From assembly GCA_900753975.1 (NCBI GenBank), contig CAAEBC010000013.1, forward strand, positions 1-64,000: 64,000 nucleotides of DNA. The letters run 5' to 3'. A program made the translations under genes and the position numbers. Origin of the DNA: Clostridia bacterium (GTDB taxonomy: Bacteria > Bacillota > Clostridia > TANB77 > UBA1234). Positions 8,357 to 16,648 of the stretch are shown here, piece by piece (positions within the stretch are counted from its first letter, which is position 1; every line of letters begins with the position of its first letter). Under the pieces are notes generated by a model that saw nothing but the letters and a program-made list of their open reading frames with translations, was not told the origin of the DNA and did not search any database.

Positions 8357-8716
8357 GTGATTAATAAACAAGCTAGAAGTGAGTCAAGAGAATTAAGACA
8401 TAAAAGAGTTCGTACAAAGATTAGTGGAACTGCAGAACGTCCAAGACTTAGCGTTTTTAGAAGTAACACTGGTATATATGTTCAAATAATTGATGATGTT
8501 GCTGCTAAAACTTTAGTTTCTGCTTCTACATTAGATAAAGAAGTAAAGACAAAAGCTAGCAACATTGAAGCTGCTAAAGAAGTTGGTACATTAGTCGCAA
8601 AAAGAGCTATCAAAGCTGGTATTAAAACAGTTGTTTTTGATAGAGGCGGTTATATCTATCATGGAAAAGTTAAAGCTTTAGCAGAGGCTGCAAGAGAAGC
8701 AGGATTAGAATTTTAA
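8357..8716 (+). CDS. rplR: 50S ribosomal protein L18
   Basis: L18, which binds 5S rRNA with L5. I place the start at the GTG at 8357 because GGAGAG (8343-8348) is correctly spaced and the product is then 119 aa, the usual length; an ATG at 8336 would put the site inside the gene. Signature segments are TAERPRLSVFRSN and the C-terminal GKVKALAEAAREAGLEF. Confidence 0.93.
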   Translation: MINKQARSESRELRHKRVRTKISGTAERPRLSVFRSNTGIYVQIIDDVAAKTLVSASTLDKEVKTKASNIEAAKEVGTLVAKRAIKAGIKTVVFDRGGYIYHGKVKALAEAAREAGLEF

Positions 8717-8739
8717 AATTTTAGAAAGGAGCAAATAAG

Positions 8740-9231
8740 ATGATAGATGCAGAGACACTAGATCTTAAAGAGAAAGTTGTTACAATAAATAGAGTTGCAA
8801 AAGTTGTTAAAGGTGGTAGAACTTTTAGATTCAGCGCTCTAGTTGTTGTTGGCGACGGAAATGGTCATGTTGGCGTTGGTAACGGTAAAGCAGCTGAGGT
8901 TCCAGATGCTATAAAGAAAGCTATCGAAGATGCTAAGAAAAATTTAGTAGAAGTAGCTATCGTTGACACAACAATTCCACACGAAATCATCGGTCATTAT
9001 GGTGCTGGTAAAGTTTTATTAAAACCAGCTGCTATAGGTACTGGATTAATTTCAGGAGGAAGTGTAAGACCAGTATTAGAGCTTGCAGGATACAAAAATA
9101 TTAGAACTAAAAACCTTGGTTCAAACAATCCAAGAAATGCTGTTTATGCTACAATTAGAGCATTACAAGAATTACAAACAGTTGAGATGGTTGCTAATTT
9201 AAGAGGTAAAAAAGTATCTGAAATTTTATAA
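8740..9231 (+). CDS. rpsE: 30S ribosomal protein S5
   Basis: S5, involved in decoding accuracy and mRNA unwinding. It has the double-stranded RNA-binding fold segment VAKVVKGGRTFRFSALVVVG and GAGKVLLKPAAIGTGLISGG. Length 163 aa is normal. The next gene is rplO only 36 nt away, so rpmD (L30), which usually lies between them, is absent. Confidence 0.97.
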   Translation: MIDAETLDLKEKVVTINRVAKVVKGGRTFRFSALVVVGDGNGHVGVGNGKAAEVPDAIKKAIEDAKKNLVEVAIVDTTIPHEIIGHYGAGKVLLKPAAIGTGLISGGSVRPVLELAGYKNIRTKNLGSNNPRNAVYATIRALQELQTVEMVANLRGKKVSEIL

Positions 9232-9267
9232 TATAAAAAATACATTCTAAAAGGAGGTGCAATTATA

Positions 9268-9708
9268 ATGAAACTTGATGAATTGAGACCAGCAGTTGGT
9301 GCAAAATCAACTGGTAGAAGACTTGGAAGAGGAGTTGGATCTGGACTTGGAAAAACAGCTGGTAAAGGTCATAAAGGTCAAAACGCAAGATCAGGCGGTG
9401 GTGTTAGACCTGGTTTTGAGGGTGGTCAAATGCCTTTATTTAGAAGAATTCCAAAGAGAGGATTTAAAAATATAAATTCAAAAGAATATACAGAAGTAAC
9501 ATTAGCTATGTTAGAAAACCTTGATAATGGAACAGAAGTTACTGTAGATAGCCTACTAGAACTTGGAGTAATCAGAAAAGCAAATGACGGAATCGTAGTT
9601 TTAGGAAACGGAGATTTAACAAAGAAACTTACTGTTAAAGCAGCAAGAGTAACAAAGAGTGCTGAAGCTAAAATTGTTGCTGCTGGCGGAAAGGTAGAGG
9701 TGGTATAG
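9268..9708 (+). CDS. rplO: 50S ribosomal protein L15
   Basis: L15, a late-assembly large-subunit protein. The glycine- and arginine-rich N terminus (GRRLGRGVGSGLGKTAGKGH) and the GGVRPGFEGGQMPLFRRIPK motif are typical. Length 146 aa is normal. AAAGGAGG precedes the ATG. The stop is 1 nt before the secY GTG. Confidence 0.97.
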   Translation: MKLDELRPAVGAKSTGRRLGRGVGSGLGKTAGKGHKGQNARSGGGVRPGFEGGQMPLFRRIPKRGFKNINSKEYTEVTLAMLENLDNGTEVTVDSLLELGVIRKANDGIVVLGNGDLTKKLTVKAARVTKSAEAKIVAAGGKVEVV

Positions 9709-9709
9709 A

Positions 9710-11044
9710 GTGTTTAAAACGTTTATAAACGCTTGGAGAGTTCCTGAATTAAGGAAAAAAATCCTATACACATTATTATTACTAGCGATTTTTAGATTTG
9801 GTGCATTTATAACAGCACCAGGCGTAGACGCAACTTTATTAAACCAAATTACTAATACAAATAGTTTTGTTTCTACAGTTAATATTATTACAGGTGGCGC
9901 TTTTTCGAACTTATCTATTTTTGCAATGTCGATAAGCCCATATATTACAGCATCAATTATAATACAATTATTAGCTTTTGCCATACCAGCTTTAGAGAGA
10001 ATTTCTAAAGATGGTGAAACAGGTAGAAAGAAGATGTCTGCATATACTAGATATGCTTCAGTTATACTTGCTGCGATAGAAGCATTTGCTCTATATCTAA
10101 CATATAGAGGACAAGGCATATTCTTGTCAAACGGATATTTAGCACCTTTACTATTTGTATTATCATTAACAGCAGGTTCAACATTGTTAATGTGGATTGG
10201 TGAACAAATATCTAGTAAAGGTGTTGGAAATGGTATCTCGCTTTTAATCTTTGCAGGTATCGTTTCAGGCATACCTACAACAGTACAATATCTATGGGGA
10301 CTAATTTTCGTAGATGGTGTGTTTAAATTTACAGGTTTATTAACAGCGCTTGCAGTTATCATTGGAGCAGTTCTTTTGGTTGCTGGTGTTGTTTGGGTAA
10401 CAGAAGCAGAAAGAAGAGTAAGTGTACAATATGCTAAGAGAGTTGTAGGAAGAAAAATGTATGGCGGTCAAAGCACATATATTCCTATGAAGCTTAACAT
10501 GGCAGGAGTTATGCCAGTTATCTTTGCAATGTCATTTTTACAATTCCCTGCAATGATTATTCAACTTTTCAATAATAACATTGCAAGTAGCACAGGTTTC
10601 TGGGCTGGAGTATATAAAGTTTGTGCTTTCACATCTATAGATTGGTCAAGTGCTGCTACAAGTTCTATGATCGGATATGGAATAGCACACATCATCATTT
10701 ATTTAATATTGATAGTTGCATTTACATTCTTCTATACAATAGCTATGGCTTTCAATACATATGATGTTTCTGAAAACCTTAGAAAAAATGGTGGATTTAT
10801 CCCTGGTATCAGAGCTGGAAAACCAACACAAGATTATTTGGATTCAATCCTTCATAATATAACAAGTTTTGGTGCAATATTCCTAGGAATTATTGCAGTA
10901 CTTCCAATTCTTACAGCATTTGCAGGACTTCAAATTTCATTTGGAGGAACGGCGATACTTATCGTTGTTGGTGTTGCACTTGAGTCAGTTAAACAACTTG
11001 AATCTCAAATGCTTACAAGACATTATAAAGGATTTTTGGAATAA
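9710..11044 (+). CDS. secY: Protein translocase subunit SecY
   Basis: Pore subunit of the Sec translocon in the cytoplasmic membrane, with about ten membrane helices. Seen are the plug region near IITGGAFSNLSIFAMSISPY, the cytosolic C5 loop with RKNGGFIPGIRAGKPT, and C-terminal LESQMLTRHYKGF. Length 444 aa is normal. The GTG start lies 1 nt after the rplO stop, behind a purine-rich GTAGAGGTGG site, suggesting coupling. The partner SecE is at 27115-27426. A terminator follows, unlike many genomes where adk continues the operon. Confidence 0.98.
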   Translation: MFKTFINAWRVPELRKKILYTLLLLAIFRFGAFITAPGVDATLLNQITNTNSFVSTVNIITGGAFSNLSIFAMSISPYITASIIIQLLAFAIPALERISKDGETGRKKMSAYTRYASVILAAIEAFALYLTYRGQGIFLSNGYLAPLLFVLSLTAGSTLLMWIGEQISSKGVGNGISLLIFAGIVSGIPTTVQYLWGLIFVDGVFKFTGLLTALAVIIGAVLLVAGVVWVTEAERRVSVQYAKRVVGRKMYGGQSTYIPMKLNMAGVMPVIFAMSFLQFPAMIIQLFNNNIASSTGFWAGVYKVCAFTSIDWSSAATSSMIGYGIAHIIIYLILIVAFTFFYTIAMAFNTYDVSENLRKNGGFIPGIRAGKPTQDYLDSILHNITSFGAIFLGIIAVLPILTAFAGLQISFGGTAILIVVGVALESVKQLESQMLTRHYKGFLE

Positions 11045-11057
11045 AGAAGAATATTTA

Positions 11058-11091
11058 AGAATGTTCAGTTTAGATTGAACATTCTTTTTTT
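11058..11091 (+). terminator. Intrinsic terminator after secY
   Basis: Perfect 10-bp stem AGAATGTTCA (11058-11067) / TGAACATTCT (11076-11085) with an 8-nt loop and seven T residues. It separates the spc genes from the inserted block. Confidence 0.9.
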
Positions 11092-11092
11092 C

Positions 11093-11121
11093 TTGCCTAT
11101 AAAAATATATAATGTTATAAT
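11093..11121 (+). promoter_or_regulatory. Sigma-A promoter of the secY-adk insert
   Basis: TTGCCT (11093-11098), 17-nt spacer and TATAAT (11116-11121). It starts 2 nt after the secY terminator and should drive the three genes at 11165-13387. Confidence 0.8.
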
Positions 11122-11164
11122 GAAAATATATATGTGATACTAAAGAAAAGAGGGGGGATGGCTT

Positions 11165-12238
11165 ATGGAGAATTTAAGTCGTACTGAATTAGAAAAGAAA
11201 ATAGGTGGCTTAGAAGCACAGATAGATGATTTGAGAAATGCCGCTGCAAATGGTAACGAAGTTAATCTTGGAGAGATAGAAAAACTTCAAAGCGAATTAG
11301 ATTTGCTTAATGAAGAATTAAGTGAAATGGAAAGAAATGATGGTGGTATTGCTCCAAAGACGGAAGATGAAATTAACGAAATTACTAATAATGATGAAAA
11401 AGAAGAATTAGAAAAAGCAAGAAAACAAGAAGAGCAAGAAAGAAATGAAAAAGAAAAAATAGAAAAGGAACGTGAGCAACAAGAAAACGATGAACAAAAG
11501 GATCAAGAAAAGAAAGAAAAAGAGGAAAAAGAAGAAAAGAAATTGCCAAAAGAGAAGGATGAAGTTGACCCACAAAATGATGGTGAAAGAAGACTCACAT
11601 TACTAGATTGGCAAGAAGAATGTGGAGTAGAATTATTACCAGATGATGCAATTAAGAAAAAATATGATAAGTTTCTTACTAGAGAAGAGTTTATGGAAGT
11701 ATTGCACAAAGAAAATGTTACTAAAGTTGTAAGAGATGCTGGAAAAGCTGAAAGCTTTTTTAAAAGTGGTGAAGATTGGGATGCTGTGAAGACATCTGTT
11801 TCTAGTTTACTTGCAGCTCTAGAAGCTGGCAATATTCCAACTAATGTTGATAATGTTGCCCATATTGAACTTCAATATGGGGATGGAAGAGCGGTTGTCA
11901 GAGATAATGATGTGGATCCAAGCCAGGACGGATATGGCAAAATAGATAAAGACGATGTGAATGAAGCATTAGGTCATGAAGATGATGAAAAGGAAGAGGA
12001 CAAAGAAAAAGACAAATCTAATGATTCTGAAGAAAGAAGTGCAGCTGATGAGATTATTCATGAAACGGTAAAAGAAATGGTTGATATTGCTTTAGAAAAT
12101 GCTGCTAAATCTGAACTAGATAAGGTCGAAAACAATTTAGGATATATGCTCTTAAATCCAGAAAAGGCATTGTTAGATGATTTAGAAATAGATGATGATG
12201 AATACGATATAGTACCACCAAAGTTGAAAATGCCTTAA
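11165..12238 (+). CDS. Unknown charged coiled-coil protein
   Basis: I do not recognise this 357-aa protein. Residues 1-60 look like a coiled coil (repeated LE/EL heptads). Residues about 65-145 are a low-complexity run of Glu, Lys and Gln. Two more ordered stretches follow: one around RRLTLLDWQEECGVELLPDD and one around GKAESFFKSGEDWDAVKTSV. A second acidic linker and a helical C terminus end the protein. No signal peptide or membrane helix, so probably cytoplasmic. AGGGGGG at 11151-11157 supports the ATG. First gene of a three-gene insert between secY and adk with its own promoter; its site in the ribosomal operon hints at a housekeeping or growth-linked role, but that is inference. Confidence 0.75.
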   Translation: MENLSRTELEKKIGGLEAQIDDLRNAAANGNEVNLGEIEKLQSELDLLNEELSEMERNDGGIAPKTEDEINEITNNDEKEELEKARKQEEQERNEKEKIEKEREQQENDEQKDQEKKEKEEKEEKKLPKEKDEVDPQNDGERRLTLLDWQEECGVELLPDDAIKKKYDKFLTREEFMEVLHKENVTKVVRDAGKAESFFKSGEDWDAVKTSVSSLLAALEAGNIPTNVDNVAHIELQYGDGRAVVRDNDVDPSQDGYGKIDKDDVNEALGHEDDEKEEDKEKDKSNDSEERSAADEIIHETVKEMVDIALENAAKSELDKVENNLGYMLLNPEKALLDDLEIDDDEYDIVPPKLKMP

Positions 12239-12280
12239 AATCACGTTGCACAGTAAATTTTTAAAAGGAGATAGATACAA

Positions 12281-12724
12281 ATGACAAGAGCTATGCGTAT
12301 TGCTTGTGCAGAAGTCGATGCAATTTTGAAAGAATATTTGCCTACTGCTTATTCAGACAAATTGCCCACAGACATGAAGAAAGCATTAGAAAATTATAAG
12401 CTACCAGATTACAAAGTTACAATTGATAAAAGTAAGAGTTTAAAAGATCAAAAATTTATCAGGGATACTTATATTATATTAGCGTCTTTTAGACTAAACT
12501 TTTGGTGTGACTCTGAAGAAGATAAAAAAGCGTTAGTGAAAATGTTTAAAGAAAATGACAATTTATTGTCTCAGAAATATGATATATCTTCGCTTAATAT
12601 GAGTGTTGAAGATGTGGTTGGAAAACCTGTGACAAATGAGGTAAAGAATTTGCCAGTAAAGTATGAAAAACATTCATGGTTTACTAATCTTATAGAGAAA
12701 ATAAAAATATTTTTTAAAAAATAG
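12281..12724 (+). CDS. Conserved hypothetical protein, 147 aa
   Basis: A small, probably cytoplasmic helical protein. The first part (VDAILKEYLPTAYSDKLPTD) and the central LNFWCDSEEDKKALVKMFKE segment resemble a family of clostridial hypothetical proteins with a Y/F-WC-x-x-EEE-K-x-L pattern; this resemblance is from memory and was not searched. The C terminus (SWFTNLIEKIKIFFKK) is amphipathic and basic and might touch the membrane. AAAGGAG precedes the ATG, 42 nt after the coiled-coil gene. Function unknown. Confidence 0.75.
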   Translation: MTRAMRIACAEVDAILKEYLPTAYSDKLPTDMKKALENYKLPDYKVTIDKSKSLKDQKFIRDTYIILASFRLNFWCDSEEDKKALVKMFKENDNLLSQKYDISSLNMSVEDVVGKPVTNEVKNLPVKYEKHSWFTNLIEKIKIFFKK

Positions 12725-12739
12725 TTTGGAGTGATGTTT

Positions 12740-13387
12740 ATGAAGTCGTTTATGAAATTTTTAGTTACACTTATAGTGGTAGCTTTAATTGGGTATATAG
12801 TTTATTATGTATGTATAATTAATAAAAATACTCAAAATCCGATAGAAAATAAAAGTGGTGAGAATATAACTAATGTGAACCCTATAATTTCTGGAGAAAG
12901 TGGCGAGACCATAAAATCTGGAGAAGTAATAACACCAGAACTTTCAGGAGAAGAGCTATTAAATAAACAAAAGGAAGATATTAAAATAAAGATTGACGAA
13001 ATTGAAAGTGGGGAAATAATAAAACAAACAGATGCAAATTTAGATTTAAGTATTGCAGGAAAAGATGGCGAAAACTTAAAAGAGTATTTTAATGTTGAAA
13101 AATTATTTGCTAATGTTATTGTAAAACGCGGAAAAATTGAAGTTATACCGTATATTGATTTTCTTAATAATCAAATATTTTATTATGATAATAGTGGAAA
13201 ATTAATATTTTACGAAAATGTTTCGAACAGTGTAGGGGGCTCTAGTAAGTATTACTTTGAAAACGAAGTATTGATAGACATAGAACATAACTACGATGAA
13301 CCTACTTTAGTTGTTGAGGATGAAAAAGCCGATGAGATATTATCTCGTGCCAAATCCCTATATACTACATTTGAAGAAGCTCGCTAA
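12740..13387 (+). CDS. Membrane-anchored SGE-rich protein
   Basis: Unknown function. The start at the ATG 12740 is preferred over the GTG 12731 and ATG 12734 because TTGGAG at 12726-12731 is then 8 nt away. An N-terminal helix (about residues 6-28, FLVTLIVVALIGYIVYYVCI) anchors the protein, with the rest probably outside. A linker of about 65 residues holds six SGE tripeptides written with different codons, followed by a small domain with Tyr/Phe-rich strands near FLNNQIFYYDNSGKLIFYEN. Third gene of the secY-adk insert. The same tripeptide recurs in other exported proteins here. Confidence 0.75.
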   Translation: MKSFMKFLVTLIVVALIGYIVYYVCIINKNTQNPIENKSGENITNVNPIISGESGETIKSGEVITPELSGEELLNKQKEDIKIKIDEIESGEIIKQTDANLDLSIAGKDGENLKEYFNVEKLFANVIVKRGKIEVIPYIDFLNNQIFYYDNSGKLIFYENVSNSVGGSSKYYFENEVLIDIEHNYDEPTLVVEDEKADEILSRAKSLYTTFEEAR

Positions 13388-13417
13388 GCTAAATTGTATT
13401 TTGAAACTTATAAAAGG

Positions 13418-13446
13418 CTTGAGAATTACGCACTTATTTGATATAA
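13418..13446 (+). promoter_or_regulatory. Sigma-A promoter of adk
   Basis: TTGAGA (13418-13423), 17-nt spacer and TATAAT (13441-13446). The -10 box lies within the inverted repeat at 13427-13454, so a protein binding the palindrome would block the promoter. Confidence 0.8.
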
Positions 13447-13464
13447 TAAGTGCGTAAAATTTTT
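13427..13464 (+). terminator. Palindrome over adk promoter, possible terminator
   Basis: Perfect 11-bp arms ACGCACTTATT (13427-13437) / AATAAGTGCGT (13444-13454), followed by AAAA and six T residues. It can serve as a terminator for the upstream block and overlaps the adk -10 box, so it may also be an operator. The sequence alone does not decide between these. Confidence 0.6.
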
Positions 13465-13479
13465 TAGGAGGTAAAGAAT

Positions 13480-14136
13480 ATGATAAGATTAATAATACTT
13501 GGAGCACCAGGAAGTGGAAAAGGTTCACAATGTAAATGGATAAAGGAAGACTATAACGTTCCACACATTTCAACAGGTGATATCTTAAGAAAAAATATAG
13601 CAGAAGAAACAGAATTAGGATTAAAAGCTAAAGGATTTATCGACAGAGGAGAGTTAGTTCCAGATGAATTAGTAATTGATTTGTTAAAAAACAGACTTGA
13701 GGAAGCCGATTGTGTGGAAAACGGTTTCTTACTAGATGGTTTCCCTAGAACAATTGCACAAGCACATGCTTTAGATGAGTATCTTACAAATAAGGGAGAA
13801 AAGATAGATAAAGTAATAAACTTACATGTACCAGATGAAGAAATAATGGTTAGAGCAATCAATAGAAGAACTTGCGAAAATCCAGATTGTAAGGAAATTT
13901 ATCACATGATATACAATCCTCCTAAGATAGAAGGTATATGTGATAAATGTGGAGGCAAGTTATTTACAAGAAAAGATGATAACGAAGAAACTGTATCAAA
14001 CAGACTTCACGTATATCACGAGCAAACAGAACCTTTAATAAAATATTACACAGAAAAAGGAATTTTAGAAACAGTTGTAGGACAAGAAAAATTTGAAGAT
14101 ACTGTTGCTCTAGTAAAAGAGGCATTAAAGAAATAA
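13480..14136 (+). CDS. adk: Adenylate kinase
   Basis: Interconverts ATP + AMP and 2 ADP in the cytoplasm. P-loop GAPGSGKGSQC at residues 8-18, the NMP-binding region with STGDILR, the DGFPRT signature, and a LID domain with four cysteines (C-x4-C and C-x2-C around RRTCENPDC and CDKCGGK) that should bind zinc. The first pair has wider spacing than the usual C-x2-C. Length 218 aa is normal. AGGAGG precedes the ATG. It leads the adk-map-infA part of the alpha cluster. Confidence 0.97.
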   Translation: MIRLIILGAPGSGKGSQCKWIKEDYNVPHISTGDILRKNIAEETELGLKAKGFIDRGELVPDELVIDLLKNRLEEADCVENGFLLDGFPRTIAQAHALDEYLTNKGEKIDKVINLHVPDEEIMVRAINRRTCENPDCKEIYHMIYNPPKIEGICDKCGGKLFTRKDDNEETVSNRLHVYHEQTEPLIKYYTEKGILETVVGQEKFEDTVALVKEALKK

Positions 14137-14283
14137 ACTAAAGAATATTTACTTTAGTAATTAAGAATGTATTTTTGAATACTAATATTAAAATTTAGGG
14201 TAACTCATAAATATATTTTTGAAAGTTAATCCCAAAGTTTTATTAGTGGATTTATACGATTATTTTGAAAAGAGATGAAAAAT

Positions 14284-15042
14284 ATGATTTCAATAAAATC
14301 AAAAAGTGAAATAGAAAAAATGCGTGAAGCTTGCAGGATAGTAATGCTTGCACACAGAGAGGTTGAAAATGCGATTAGGATTGGTATAACCACACGTGAG
14401 TTAGATCAAATTGTTGAAAGGGTATTTAAAGAAAATGGAGCAAATCCATCTTGTAAAGGATATCCAAAGGGTGCAAGAAATCCATTTCCATGTGCTAGTT
14501 GTATTTCGATAAATGATGAAGTTATTCATGGCATACCAGGAGATAGAAGATTAAAAGATGGAGACTTGGTATGCATAGATTTAGTTTGTGACAAAGATGG
14601 CTATTTTGGCGATGCGACAAGATGTTATGTTGTTGGAATGGGAACTGCGGTAGCTAATAAACTAGTAAAGGTTGCAAGAGAAAGTTTTATGGAAGGCTTT
14701 AAAAAGGCAAAACCAGGAAATAGGATTTCAGATATATCAAATGCAATCCAAGAATATGTAGAAAGAAACGGATTTTCAGTAGTGCGTGATTTTCAAGGTC
14801 ACGGTATTGGAAGTGAAATGCATGAAGATCCAGGTGTTCCAAACTACGGTAAACCTGGCAAAGGTCCAAGACTAGAGCCGGGAATGACAATTGCTGTTGA
14901 ACCCATGATAAATGAGGGAAACTATCATGTAGATGTTTTAGATGATGGTTGGACAGTTATAACTGCTGATGGTAGCTTATCAGCCCATTATGAAAACACG
15001 ATACTTATAACTGAAACAGGGTCAGAAATTTTAACTAAATAA
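14284..15042 (+). CDS. map: Methionine aminopeptidase, type I
   Basis: Removes the initiator methionine from new proteins. The metal ligands are visible: two Asp in CIDLVCDKDGYFGDATR, His in GHGIG, Glu in EPMIN and the final Glu in HYENTILITE. The start at ATG 14284 fits an AAAAGAG-type site better than the ATG at 14275, which has no room for one; the product is then 252 aa, a normal length. Separated by 147 nt from adk and followed by a terminator. Confidence 0.95.
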   Translation: MISIKSKSEIEKMREACRIVMLAHREVENAIRIGITTRELDQIVERVFKENGANPSCKGYPKGARNPFPCASCISINDEVIHGIPGDRRLKDGDLVCIDLVCDKDGYFGDATRCYVVGMGTAVANKLVKVARESFMEGFKKAKPGNRISDISNAIQEYVERNGFSVVRDFQGHGIGSEMHEDPGVPNYGKPGKGPRLEPGMTIAVEPMINEGNYHVDVLDDGWTVITADGSLSAHYENTILITETGSEILTK

Positions 15043-15050
15043 ATATAAAA

Positions 15051-15085
15051 AAATAGCTGGGTTTTTACTTCCTAGCTATTTTTAT
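15051..15085 (+). terminator. Intrinsic terminator after map
   Basis: Stem AAATAGCT-GG / CCTAGCTATTT with one bulged base, followed by T-rich sequence. It lies 9 nt after the map stop. Confidence 0.8.
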
Positions 15086-15147
15086 TTGCTTTATTTAAAA
15101 ATATTAGAAACTTCCTACAAATTTCTGAAATTTTTTATGTTTATCGG

Positions 15148-15176
15148 TTGACTTTTTTATGAAAAATCTGTATAAT
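15148..15176 (+). promoter_or_regulatory. Sigma-A promoter of infA and the alpha genes
   Basis: TTGACT (15148-15153), a 17-nt spacer and TATAAT (15171-15176). Strong match, 86 nt before infA. Confidence 0.88.
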
Positions 15177-15261
15177 AAGTGAGTTAGAAAATGGCTTGGT
15201 GTCTATTTTTGTGAATACTGGAGCTATTTATCTGTAGAATGTGTTGTTTTGGAGGTAAGAT

Positions 15262-15480
15262 ATGTCTAAAGAAGATATTATTGAAGTAGACGGAACTGTT
15301 GTAGAGGCATTGCCAAATGCAGAGTTTATAGTTGAATTAGAAAATGGACACAAGTTACATGCACATATATCTGGAAAGCTTAGAATGAATTTTATTAGGA
15401 TTTTGCCAGGTGATAAAGTAAAACTTGAGTTATCACCGTATGACCTAAATAGAGGACGTATCATTTGGAGAGCTAAATAA
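15262..15480 (+). CDS. infA: Translation initiation factor IF-1
   Basis: OB-fold factor that occupies the ribosomal A site during initiation. MSKEDIIEVDGTVVEALPNA and the HISGKLRMNFIRILPGDKV segment are diagnostic, and the 72-aa length is exact. GGAGG precedes the ATG. Usual position next to rpmJ. Confidence 0.98.
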   Translation: MSKEDIIEVDGTVVEALPNAEFIVELENGHKLHAHISGKLRMNFIRILPGDKVKLELSPYDLNRGRIIWRAK

Positions 15481-15542
15481 AGCGCGGCAACCTCGAAAGA
15501 GGTATTATATATAAACTGGTAATTTTTAAGGAGGGGAAGAAA

Positions 15543-15656
15543 GTGAAAGTAAGACCATCAGCTAAGAAGATTTGCGAGAAATGCAAAGTTATCAAAAGAA
15601 AAGGTGTAGTAAGAGTTATTTGTGAAAACCCAAAACACAAACAACGTCAAGGTTAA
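15543..15656 (+). CDS. rpmJ: 50S ribosomal protein L36, zinc type
   Basis: A 37-aa protein read from the GTG at 15543, 6 nt after GGAGGGG. It starts MKVRPSAKKICEKCKVIKRK and keeps the zinc ligands Cys11, Cys14, Cys27 and His32. The length and its position between infA and rpsM are as in most bacteria. Confidence 0.97.
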   Translation: MKVRPSAKKICEKCKVIKRKGVVRVICENPKHKQRQG

Positions 15657-15825
15657 TTACTACAAAAACGAACATTATAGGTTCACAAAATTTGATATAA
15701 ATATTGCAAAGTGCGGCTGTCTGCGTTAGTAGATTCTTTGCAGTATTTACATATAGTAGTTATTTACGTCACTAAATAATTACACACATAATATTTATAG
15801 AAATTTTTGGAGGTGTATTTTTTAA

Positions 15826-16194
15826 ATGGCTCGTATAGCAGGAGTTGACATACCTAGAGAAAAGAGAGTTGAAATTGGCTTAACTTATGTCTATGGTATA
15901 GGAAGAACAAGTTCAAACAAAATACTAGCAGAAGCTGGAATCAATCCAGATACTAGAGTAAAAGATTTAACAGAAGATGAAGTTATTAAAATAAGAGAAA
16001 TTATTGATAAAAATTATAAAGTAGAAGGTGACTTAAGAAGAGAAACAGCTTTAAACATTAAAAGATTAATGGAAATTGGTTGTTACAGAGGCTTAAGACA
16101 CAGAAAGAACCTACCAGTTAGAGGACAAAGAACAAAAACTAATGCAAGAACAAGAAAAGGTCCAAGGAAACTAGTAGCAAATAAGAAGAAATAA
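15826..16194 (+). CDS. rpsM: 30S ribosomal protein S13
   Basis: S13 of the 30S head, at the bridge to the large subunit. MARIAGVDIPREKRVEIGLT, the GIGRTSSNKIL helix-turn region and the C-terminal RGQRTKTNARTRKGP tail are all typical. Length 122 aa is normal. A 169-nt spacer with a TGCAAAG/CTTTGCA stem (about 15704-15742) separates it from rpmJ. Confidence 0.98.
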   Translation: MARIAGVDIPREKRVEIGLTYVYGIGRTSSNKILAEAGINPDTRVKDLTEDEVIKIREIIDKNYKVEGDLRRETALNIKRLMEIGCYRGLRHRKNLPVRGQRTKTNARTRKGPRKLVANKKK

Positions 16195-16210
16195 GGGAGG
16201 GTGAATTAAA

Positions 16211-16612
16211 GTGGCTAAAGTACAAAACAAAAAAGTTACAACTAGAAAAAGAAGAGAGCGTAAAAATATTGAAAAAGGTCAAGCTCATATTCACTCTAGT
16301 TTCAATAATACAATCGTTACTATTACAGATGTTCAAGGTAATGCTATTTCTTGGGCAAGTTCTGGTGGACTTGGTTTCAAAGGTTCAAGAAAAAGCACAC
16401 CATTTGCTTCTCAATCTGCAGCTGAAACAGCAGCAAAGGCAGCTATGGAGCATGGTTTAAAATCAGTTGAAGTATTTGTAAAAGGACCAGGTGCTGGTAG
16501 AGAAGCAGCTATTCGTGCTCTTCAAACAGCAGGTCTTGAAATCAGTATGATTAAAGATGTTACTCCAATTCCTCACAATGGTTGTAGACCACCTAAGAGA
16601 AGAAGAGTTTAA
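16211..16612 (+). CDS. rpsK: 30S ribosomal protein S11
   Basis: S11 of the platform, near the E site. It has HIHSSFNNTIVTITDVQGNA, the SSGGLGFKGSRKSTPFASQ segment and the C-terminal TPIPHNGCRPPKRRRV. GTG start behind GGGAGGGTG. Length 133 aa is normal. Gap to rpsM is 16 nt. Confidence 0.97.
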   Translation: MAKVQNKKVTTRKRRERKNIEKGQAHIHSSFNNTIVTITDVQGNAISWASSGGLGFKGSRKSTPFASQSAAETAAKAAMEHGLKSVEVFVKGPGAGREAAIRALQTAGLEISMIKDVTPIPHNGCRPPKRRRV

Positions 16613-16648
16613 TTTAAGAGATTAATTATGAAAGGAATGAATAAATAA

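Noticed and set aside
9616..10362. 248-aa minus-strand frame opposite rplO and secY
   Set aside because: Antisense of conserved genes, no ribosome site, not protein-like.
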